Shown in pieces: positions 1 through 5,255 of a stretch of 5,255 bases of DNA (position 1 is its first letter; every line of letters starts with the position of its first letter). Under the pieces are notes generated by a model that was not told the DNA's origin, did no database searches, and saw only the letters and a list, made by a program, of their open reading frames with translations. The position numbers and the translations under genes are program-made. Source of the stretch: Microscillaceae bacterium (GTDB lineage Bacteria > Bacteroidota > Bacteroidia > Cytophagales > Microscillaceae). Location: contig DMHB01000291.1 in assembly GCA_003449595.1 (NCBI GenBank), forward strand, positions 1-5,255, read 5' to 3'.

Positions 1-968
1 ATCGCAAGGGCGGTTCTTATTATGTCGAGCGGCTGACCCACGAGCTTTGCCACAAGGCTTGGAGTCTGATAACCGAGGTGGAAGCCCTTGGCGGGATGGC
101 CAAAGCCATCGAAACCGGCCTGCCCAAAATGCGCATCGATGAAGCTGCTGCCAAGAAACAAGCCCGCATCGACTCGGGCAAAGAAGTCATCGTGGGCGTA
201 AATCGTTACCAGCCCGACTCCGAAAAAGCCATTGAGTTGTTGGAAGTGGATAATACAGCCGTGCGGCTCAAGCAAATTGAGCGGTTGCAACAAATCAAGG
301 CGAAACGCAACGAAGCGGCTGTGCAACAAGCCTTGGCTCAAATCACCGAAGCGGCGCAAAACAACCAAGGCAATTTGTTAGCGTTAGCCGTAGAAGCTGC
401 TCGCCACCGAGCCACCTTGGGGGAAATTTCGGAGGCGATGGAAAAAGTATTTGGCCGCCACAAGGCCGTTATTCGTGCTATTTCAGGCGTGTATGCTGCC
501 GAAGTTACCGACGACCAGCATTTCAAAGCTGCCCAAGCCAAAGCCGATGCTTTCGCGCAAGCCGAAGGAAGAAGACCCCGTATTTTGGTGGCCAAAATGG
601 GACAAGATGGCCACGACAGGGGCGCTAAAGTCATAGCAACCAGTTTTGCCGATTTGGGCTTTGATGTGGATATTGGCGCTTTGTTCCAAACCCCTGCCGA
701 GGTGGCGATGCAAGCCGCCGAAAACGATGTACACATCATCGGGGTTTCCAGTTTGGCTGCCGGACATAAAACCTTGGTGCCCCAACTCATCGACGAGCTG
801 AAACGCTTGGGCAGGGGCGATATTATGGTGATTGCGGGCGGAGTAATTCCACCGCAAGATTATGAATATCTCTACCAAGCCGGTGTAGCAGCGGTATTTG
901 GCCCCGGAACCATTATCGCGGCAGCAGCCCAGCAGATATTGGACAAGTTGATGGCTTCTTCTGCCTAA
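1..968 (+). CDS. scpA: Methylmalonyl-CoA mutase, large (B12-binding) subunit, C-terminal part; 5' end outside window
   Basis: The enzyme interconverts (R)-methylmalonyl-CoA and succinyl-CoA in the cytoplasm using adenosylcobalamin, linking propionate metabolism to the TCA cycle. The frame is open from the left edge, with the first whole codon at base 3, giving 321 visible residues. The family is about 700 residues, so more than half is missing. The GTG at 78 lies inside conserved sequence and is not a start. Visible in order: the end of the substrate barrel (GSYYVE, EVEALGGMAKAIE, KQARIDSG), a helical linker (about 225-540), then the cobalamin domain. That domain has the DxHxxG motif as DGHDRG at 606-623, with the cobalt-ligating His at 612-614, the SxL element as SSLAAGH at 747-767, and the AGG loop at 834-842. 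An intact DxHxxG separates it from the degenerate small subunit (MutA). A C-terminal B12 domain argues against the fused isobutyryl-CoA mutase, where that domain is N-terminal. The substrate-specificity residues are outside the window. The next gene begins 16 bases after the TAA. Confidence 0.96.
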   Translation, partial: RKGGSYYVERLTHELCHKAWSLITEVEALGGMAKAIETGLPKMRIDEAAAKKQARIDSGKEVIVGVNRYQPDSEKAIELLEVDNTAVRLKQIERLQQIKAKRNEAAVQQALAQITEAAQNNQGNLLALAVEAARHRATLGEISEAMEKVFGRHKAVIRAISGVYAAEVTDDQHFKAAQAKADAFAQAEGRRPRILVAKMGQDGHDRGAKVIATSFADLGFDVDIGALFQTPAEVAMQAAENDVHIIGVSSLAAGHKTLVPQLIDELKRLGRGDIMVIAGGVIPPQDYEYLYQAGVAAVFGPGTIIAAAAQQILDKLMASSA

Positions 969-984
969 CCTTGCGCTTGCGCTG

Positions 985-2853
985 ATGTGTGGAATTGCCG
1001 GAATTGTTGATTTGCGTAGGCCAGTAGTCCTGCAATCGCTCCAACAAATGACCGATGCTTTGGCTCACCGTGGGCCGGATGGCGAAGGGCATTGGATTTC
1101 GCAGACGGGTAACGTAGGCTTAGGACATCGCAGGCTTTCGATCATCGACCTGAGCGAAGCCGGACACCAGCCAATGCACTTTGCCCAAGGACGCTATACC
1201 ATTACTTACAACGGTGAAATTTATAACTACCTCGAAATCAGGGCTTTGCTGCAAAAACAAGGCTTTGTTTTTCATTCGGAAAGCGATACAGAAGTGCTGC
1301 TGGCGCTTTACCATCAAATAGGAAGCCGCTGTCTTGAGCGGCTGGATGGTATGTTTGCTTTCGCGATTTGGGATGCGCAAACTTCAACGCTTTTTTGTGC
1401 CCGCGACCGGTTTGGCGAAAAGCCTTTTTACTACCATTACCTACCCGGAGAACGGTTTGTATTTGCTTCCGAAATGAAAGCCCTTTGGGCATTCGGCATC
1501 GATCGTGTTCCTAACAAAAGGTTGTGGCTCAATTATTTGCAAGGCGGATTTGTAGAAAATCCTACCCACGATCAAGAAACTTTTTTTCAAGGGATACATA
1601 AGCTTCCGGCGGCGCATCAATTGGTAATCGATGCAAAAGGGGATTTGAAATGCCAACCTTATTGGCAGTTGGCTGTGCAAGAGGACAACACTTGTACGGA
1701 GGCATTGGCTACCCAAACTTTTTACCAATTGTTCGAGCAATCAGTAAAGCGTCGCTTGCGGGCTGATGTGCCCATTGGGTCCAGCCTTTCGGGAGGTTTA
1801 GACAGTTCGAGCATTGTTTGTTTGATCGACCAACTGAATCCTGACAAGCAAATCGCCCAAAAAACTTTTTCGGCGCGCTTCGATGGATTTGCCAAAGATG
1901 AAGGGGCGTTTATGCACGAAGTGCTGGCGCAAGTAAACGCAGAACCGTTTTTTACGCACCCGACGGCCTCTACGCTGCTGCAAGCCTTCGACCAACTTTG
2001 TTACCACCAAGAAGAGCCTTTTGGCTCGGCCAGCATTTTGGCGCAGTGGGAGGTGATGCGCTTGGCCAAAGAAAAAGGCGTAATCGTGCTGCTCGACGGG
2101 CAAGGAGCAGACGAGTCTTTGGCGGGCTATCCGCATTATTATCCGGTGTTTTGGCGCGAACTACAAAAACAAAACCCAACGCTGCTCGCCCACGAGCTAA
2201 ATGCTTATCAAGCGCTTTATCCTAATAACGCTGCCCCGGCTTTGGCATTCGCGCAAAGCGACCAGCTACCTACCAACAGGCTGAAACATTGGCTCAAACA
2301 AACGCCTTTGTATGCTTTCTATGCTCGGTATCGAAATCGGCATACTACGCTCTTGTCATTTTATGGGAAAGACACTTTTTTTGCTGATGATTTTTTGGCT
2401 TCGTTTACCACTGCCGACCATTTTCATTGGCCCTCCGCCTTGCGCTTGAACGATGCCTTGCGGAACGATACGACCGGCTATGGTTTGGAGGTACTGTTGC
2501 GCTATGCCGACCGAAACGCGATGGCGCATAGCCGCGAGGTCAGGTTGCCTTTTTTGAACCACGAGTTGGTAGCATTTTTATTTACCCTTCCGGCCTCGTT
2601 CAAAATCAAGGACGCTTGGACAAAATACATCCAACGGCGCACTTTCGAGCCTATTTTGCCCCCGGCCATCGCTTGGCGCAAAGATAAAATCGGGTATGAG
2701 CCTCCGCAGCAAGACTGGTTGCAGTATCCCGACCTACAGCAGCGCATAGCACAAGGACGTGCGCAATTGGTCAGCGCCCAGATGGTGAAACCCGAGGCCG
2801 CTACGCAAGTAAATCCTTGGGCTGCGTTGATGGCTGCCTACTTTTTGAAGTAA
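985..2853 (+). CDS. asnB: Asparagine synthase (glutamine-hydrolysing) / AsnB-like amidotransferase
   Basis: Predicted cytoplasmic two-domain enzyme of 622 residues. The N-terminal glutaminase frees ammonia from glutamine. The C-terminal synthetase uses ATP to adenylate a carboxylate, classically aspartate, and amidates it. The ATG at 985 is fixed because Cys2 of MCGIAG is the class II nucleophile once Met is removed. Glutaminase residues visible: HRRL at 48-51, NGEIYNY at 76-82, SDTE at 100-103. Synthetase residues visible: PP-loop SGGLDSSS at 269-276, DGQGADE at 371-377, REVRLPFLN at 517-525, RKDKIGYE at 565-572. All catalytic signatures look intact. It is longer than E. coli AsnB (about 554) and resembles the 600-650-residue AsnB/AsnO type that often sits in surface-polysaccharide clusters. 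No ribosome-binding site is evident. Two glycosyltransferases lie downstream, so a glycan or other acid acceptor is possible; the true substrate cannot be read from the sequence. Confidence is high for family, moderate for asparagine as product. Confidence 0.95.
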   Translation: MCGIAGIVDLRRPVVLQSLQQMTDALAHRGPDGEGHWISQTGNVGLGHRRLSIIDLSEAGHQPMHFAQGRYTITYNGEIYNYLEIRALLQKQGFVFHSESDTEVLLALYHQIGSRCLERLDGMFAFAIWDAQTSTLFCARDRFGEKPFYYHYLPGERFVFASEMKALWAFGIDRVPNKRLWLNYLQGGFVENPTHDQETFFQGIHKLPAAHQLVIDAKGDLKCQPYWQLAVQEDNTCTEALATQTFYQLFEQSVKRRLRADVPIGSSLSGGLDSSSIVCLIDQLNPDKQIAQKTFSARFDGFAKDEGAFMHEVLAQVNAEPFFTHPTASTLLQAFDQLCYHQEEPFGSASILAQWEVMRLAKEKGVIVLLDGQGADESLAGYPHYYPVFWRELQKQNPTLLAHELNAYQALYPNNAAPALAFAQSDQLPTNRLKHWLKQTPLYAFYARYRNRHTTLLSFYGKDTFFADDFLASFTTADHFHWPSALRLNDALRNDTTGYGLEVLLRYADRNAMAHSREVRLPFLNHELVAFLFTLPASFKIKDAWTKYIQRRTFEPILPPAIAWRKDKIGYEPPQQDWLQYPDLQQRIAQGRAQLVSAQMVKPEAATQVNPWAALMAAYFLK

Positions 2854-2864
2854 GCGCGCAAGGC

Positions 2865-2895
2865 TTGTAGGCATCGCAGTTTTTCGCTAAATTTC
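2865..2895 (+). promoter_or_regulatory. Possible Bacteroidota-type promoter in the asnB-PEBP gap
   Basis: The gap 2854-2924 is the largest in the window (71 bases). It contains TTG at 2865-2867 followed after 20 bases by TAAATTTC at 2888-2895. The Bacteroidota primary sigma factor is known to use TTTG or TTG near -33 and TAnnTTTG near -7 about 19-21 bases apart; only the final G is mismatched here. A start about 7 bases downstream would leave a leader of roughly 20-25 bases before the ATG at 2925. The -7 element overlaps a direct repeat of TTTCGCT (2882-2888 and 2892-2898). I see no stem-loop good enough to call a terminator for asnB, so read-through into the next gene is also possible. The gap is T-rich and short motifs of this kind arise by chance. 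Confidence 0.3.
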
Positions 2896-2924
2896 GCTTT
2901 TTCTTGCTTTCAAATTCTTGATGT

Positions 2925-3470
2925 ATGCGTAGTTTCATAACTTGTTTCTTATTTTTTTTGGTGAGTGGGTTGGTTGCCCAAGCCCAAACTTTCACCCTTT
3001 CGAGCAGCGATATTGGCGGGCAAGCCACGATGAAAGAAGTTTTCAATGGCTTTGGCTGCACTGGTGGCAATGTATCGCCACAGCTGACCTGGAGTAATCC
3101 CCCGGCTGGTACTCAAAGTTTTGCCGTTACGATGTACGACCCCGATGCGCCCACCGGCAGCGGATGGTGGCATTGGTTGGTGTTCGATATTCCGGCAGGC
3201 ACCACTATTTTGGTAAGCAATGCAGGCAACATAAGCGCGGGATTAGCTCCGGCGGGCTGTATTCAGAGTATGACCGACTTTGGCGGCACAGGCTATGGCG
3301 GCCCTTGTCCTCCCGAAGGACACGGATTCCATACCTATATTTTTACCGTCTATGCGCTCAAAGTCGATAAATTAGGCTTGGATGCCAAGGCCAATCCTGC
3401 CTTGGTAGGGTATATGCTGAATGCCAACACCCTCGAAAAAGCCTCGATAGTAATGTACTACAAGCGTTAG
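2925..3470 (+). CDS. Secreted YbhB/YbcL-type phosphatidylethanolamine-binding (PEBP) family protein
   Basis: A 181-residue protein with a Sec signal peptide followed by one PEBP (Raf-kinase-inhibitor-like) domain. Signal peptide: basic start MRS, hydrophobic core at about 4-17, and a likely signal peptidase I site after AQA (residue 20/21); no lipobox cysteine is present. The mature protein is therefore expected in the periplasm or outside. Family marks: GFGCTGGNVSPQL at 42-54, DPDAPTGSGWWHW at 72-84, GYGGPCPPEGHG at 123-134, then HTYIFTVYAL at 136-145. The anion/ligand pocket residues of the family (Asp72, Asp74, His83, His133 or His136) are present. Cys45, Cys112 and Cys128 leave room for a disulfide. 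Bacterial members are structurally known but their function is poorly defined; lipid or protease-related roles are only suggested. The ATG at 2925 is chosen because it gives the signal peptide; the ATG at 2921 ends after three codons. Its role beside glycan genes is unknown. Confidence 0.93.
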   Translation: MRSFITCFLFFLVSGLVAQAQTFTLSSSDIGGQATMKEVFNGFGCTGGNVSPQLTWSNPPAGTQSFAVTMYDPDAPTGSGWWHWLVFDIPAGTTILVSNAGNISAGLAPAGCIQSMTDFGGTGYGGPCPPEGHGFHTYIFTVYALKVDKLGLDAKANPALVGYMLNANTLEKASIVMYYKR

Positions 3471-3476
3471 GCATTC

Positions 3477-4706
3477 TTGAAACCCGATACGCCACACGTA
3501 GCTTTCTTGTCGTATGACGGAATGACCGACCCCTTGGGGCAATCGCAAGTATTGCCCTATTTGGTGGGGTTGCGTGAGGCCGGATTTGCCATTTCTTTGT
3601 TTAGTATGGAAAAAGCCGATGTCTATGCGCTGCAAGGCGAGGCCATTCATCGGCTAACTACCCAAGCCCAAATCGTTTGGTTTCCGTTGCGCTACACCAA
3701 AAAACCGCCCATTCTTTCCACGGTGTGGGACTTGTGGCAGCTATTTCGCGCAGTGAAACGCTTGCACCGAAAGCAGCCCATTCACATTGTCCATTGTCGT
3801 AGTTATGTTACCGCCCTGTTGGGGATGATTTTTCAGCGGATGAACCAAACCGCCTTCCTCTTTGATATGCGGGGCTTTTGGGCTGACGAGCGCGTAGAAG
3901 GAGGCATTTGGAATTTGAAAAATCCCATTTTCAAAGCAGTATATCGGTTTTTCAAATGGCAAGAAAAACGGATGCTCCAACGGGCCGATTACATCATCAG
4001 CCTGACCCGCCAAGCCCAAGAAGCATTGCAACAGCGCCAACTCAAGCCGGAAGCTTTGCCTATCGCGGTGATTCCTTGTTGTGTAGATACGCAGTTGTTC
4101 GACCCTGCCCGCTATGCCACAACAAACCACAGTAATTCGTTGACTATCAGCTATTTAGGCTCGTTGGGCACTTGGTATTTGTTGGACGAGATGCTGCTAT
4201 TTTTCAAGCGTTTGCTGTTGCAAAAGCCTCAAAGTCGGTTTTTGTTTATTACGCCCGAGCCTCCTGCCTTGATTTTCAATCGCGCCAAGCAAATGGAAAT
4301 TGATAGTGCTTTGGTGCAAGTGGTAAAAGCTACACGCCAAGAAGTGCCCCAATATCTGGCGCAAAGTCAACTCAATCTTTTTTTCCTCAAGCCCTCGTTT
4401 TCAAAAACGGCTTCTTCGGCTACCAAAATGGGCGAAGCTTTGGCGATGGGCTTGCCCGTTATAGCCAATGGGGGCGTAGGCGATCATGCTTACTTGTTTG
4501 ACACCTTCTCCTGTGGCCATTTGCTGCCCGATTTCTCGGAGGCTTCGATGGATGCGGCCATTGCTACCATCGACGGGCTGTTGCAAATTCCGCCGGAGCG
4601 CATCAGACAAGCCGCCTTGTCGTATTTCGATTTGCAGCAAGGCATCGCCCGGTATGCAGAAGTTTACCGAACTTTGTGGGCTAAAATCAATCCCTCCTTC
4701 CGGTGA
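3477..4706 (+). CDS. GT-B fold glycosyltransferase (GT4-like), TTG start
   Basis: A predicted cytoplasmic or membrane-associated sugar transferase of 409 residues that would use a nucleotide-sugar donor, probably in surface-glycan assembly. The N-terminal domain begins with a beta strand and the loop SYDGMTDPLGQSQVLPYL at 12-29, a signature I recognise in Bacteroidota glycosyltransferases, followed by HCRSY at 106-110 and FDMRGFWADERVEGG at 129-143. The C-terminal donor domain has LGSLGTWY and then ASSATKMGEALAMGLPVIAN at 312-331 followed by GGVGD at 332-336, with Glu320 in the usual donor-binding position. The first Glu of the classic EX7E pair is replaced by Ala312. No transmembrane segment is obvious. 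Start: the first ATG (3522) would remove half of the conserved loop. Between the preceding TAG and that loop, TTG at 3477 is the only reasonable start, six bases after the PEBP stop and in the same frame. Donor and acceptor sugars cannot be inferred. Confidence 0.9.
   Translation: MKPDTPHVAFLSYDGMTDPLGQSQVLPYLVGLREAGFAISLFSMEKADVYALQGEAIHRLTTQAQIVWFPLRYTKKPPILSTVWDLWQLFRAVKRLHRKQPIHIVHCRSYVTALLGMIFQRMNQTAFLFDMRGFWADERVEGGIWNLKNPIFKAVYRFFKWQEKRMLQRADYIISLTRQAQEALQQRQLKPEALPIAVIPCCVDTQLFDPARYATTNHSNSLTISYLGSLGTWYLLDEMLLFFKRLLLQKPQSRFLFITPEPPALIFNRAKQMEIDSALVQVVKATRQEVPQYLAQSQLNLFFLKPSFSKTASSATKMGEALAMGLPVIANGGVGDHAYLFDTFSCGHLLPDFSEASMDAAIATIDGLLQIPPERIRQAALSYFDLQQGIARYAEVYRTLWAKINPSFR
4703..4706 (+). 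promoter_or_regulatory. GTGA stop/start overlap coupling two glycosyltransferases
   Basis: The GTG start of the downstream glycosyltransferase (4703-4705) shares bases with the TGA stop of the upstream one (4704-4706). This four-base overlap is the GTG form of the common ATGA junction and normally indicates one transcript with coupled translation (termination-reinitiation). The nearby upstream sequence is CT-rich (CCCTCCTTCC) and has no Shine-Dalgarno-like purine run, which fits dependence on terminating ribosomes. Confidence 0.75.
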
Positions 4707-5255
4707 AAATTTTATTTGTTTGCCCATACCCCACCGGCACAGCCGCTTCGCAGCGCTTCCGGTTCGAGCAATATTTTCCGCTGCTGCAAGCCCTCGGCGT
4801 GGCGTATGCAACAGCCCCCTTTTTGTCGCACCGTGCTTGGCAAGTGTTATACCGAAAAGGGCACACTTGGGCTAAAATCATGGCCGTGTTGGGGGGATTT
4901 TTGCGGCGGTTGGGTTGGCTTTTTTATGTAGGGCGTTACGATTTGGTTTTTGTACACCGCGAGGCCACGCCCTTGGGCTATCCATTTTTTGAATGGGCAG
5001 TGCGTTTCCTTTGGCGCAAGCCGATGGTATTTGATTTTGATGATGCCATCTGGCTGCCCAACACAACCGACACCAATGGGTGGGTGGCTTGGCTGAAATT
5101 TCACAAGAAAACCGCGCTGATTTGCCGGTGGGCGGCTACTGTAAGCGCCGGCAATGCCTATTTGGCTGATTATGCACGACAGTTTAATCCAAATGTGGTG
5201 ATTAACCCTACCACACTCGACACCGAACAATGGCACAACCCGGCTGTGTGGCCTG
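4703..5255 (+). CDS. Second GT-B-type glycosyltransferase, N-terminal part; 3' end outside window
   Basis: The reading frame starts at GTG 4703 and stays open to the right edge, giving 184 whole codons. A typical member would be about 370-400 residues, so roughly half is present. It begins MKILFVCPYP, a first Rossmann strand. Then come SQRFRFEQY at 16-24, VFVHREATPLGYPFFEW at 82-98, FDFDDAIWLPN at 110-120, VSAGNAYLADYA at 147-158, and NPTTLDT at 168-174. This series matches a GT4-like glycosyltransferase family that I recognise from Bacteroidota glycan clusters; the last element is the link from the acceptor-side domain to the donor-side domain. The C-terminal donor-binding motif is not in view, so activity cannot be judged. 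An ATG start is not available near the N-terminus, and the first in-frame ATG (codon 60) would delete the first strand and the SQRFRFEQY motif. It differs clearly from the preceding transferase, so it probably adds a different sugar or linkage. Confidence 0.88.
   Translation, partial: MKILFVCPYPTGTAASQRFRFEQYFPLLQALGVAYATAPFLSHRAWQVLYRKGHTWAKIMAVLGGFLRRLGWLFYVGRYDLVFVHREATPLGYPFFEWAVRFLWRKPMVFDFDDAIWLPNTTDTNGWVAWLKFHKKTALICRWAATVSAGNAYLADYARQFNPNVVINPTTLDTEQWHNPAVWP

Noticed and set aside
338..878. Long minus-strand open frames (338-790 and 483-878) opposite the mutase gene
   Set aside because: They lie wholly opposite a strongly conserved B12-domain coding sequence, their translations show no recognisable motif, and they overlap each other in different frames. 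They are shadows of the real gene.
78..968. GTG at 78 as the start of a stand-alone B12-binding protein
   Set aside because: The frame is open upstream to the window edge and the upstream codons encode conserved mutase sequence (GSYYVE and following), so the protein continues leftwards.
2854..2900. Rho-independent terminator after asnB
   Set aside because: The region has a short CAAGGCTTG inverted repeat (2859-2867) and later T runs, but the stem is only four pairs with a one-base centre and cannot form a usable hairpin.
4486..4875. Plus-strand open frame of 129 codons spanning the junction of the two glycosyltransferases
   Set aside because: It overlaps the conserved end of the first transferase and the start of the second in another frame, and its translation is rich in Cys, Arg, Ser and Pro with no family features.
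4847..5236. Minus-strand open frame of 129 codons near the right edge
   Set aside because: The plus-strand frame from 4703 gives clear glycosyltransferase motifs over the same bases, while the minus-strand translation is low in recognisable structure.
1..5255. CRISPR array, insertion sequence, tRNA/rRNA, defence or toxin-antitoxin system
   Set aside because: No regularly spaced repeats, transposase motifs, terminal inverted repeats, or cloverleaf-like segments were seen by eye, and nearly all bases are accounted for by five ordinary-looking coding genes.

Overview
The window looks like a piece of a Bacteroidota chromosome with roughly balanced base composition. All five genes lie on the plus strand and are tightly packed. 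Three things point to this phylum: no start has a convincing Shine-Dalgarno sequence, the one sizeable gap holds a TTG-N20-TAAATTT promoter-like element, and both glycosyltransferases resemble types I associate with this phylum. The assignment below phylum is open; it rests on family resemblance from memory, not on a search.

Layout: (1) bases 1-968 are the 3' part of the large, B12-binding subunit of methylmalonyl-CoA mutase, cut by the left edge. (2) After 16 bases comes a complete, long-form class II asparagine synthetase/amidotransferase (985-2853). (3) A 71-base gap with a possible promoter precedes a small secreted YbhB/YbcL-type PEBP protein (2925-3470). (4) Six bases later, in the same reading frame, a GT-B glycosyltransferase begins, apparently at TTG (3477-4706). 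(5) A second, different glycosyltransferase starts at a GTG that overlaps the previous stop codon (GTGA, 4703-4706) and runs off the right edge.

How the genes may work together: the two coupled glycosyltransferases look like the start or a segment of a surface-glycan gene cluster. The AsnB-like enzyme could supply asparagine or could amidate a glycan precursor; both activities are known for the family and the sequence does not decide between them. The mutase belongs to propionate/succinyl-CoA metabolism and is probably only a neighbour. The secreted PEBP protein has no known role with either group. No RNA gene, mobile element, CRISPR array, or clear terminator was seen. Overall this is an ordinary chromosomal region. 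The points worth a second look are the non-ATG starts, the gene junctions, and the unexplained PEBP gene; I do not see evidence of a new system.
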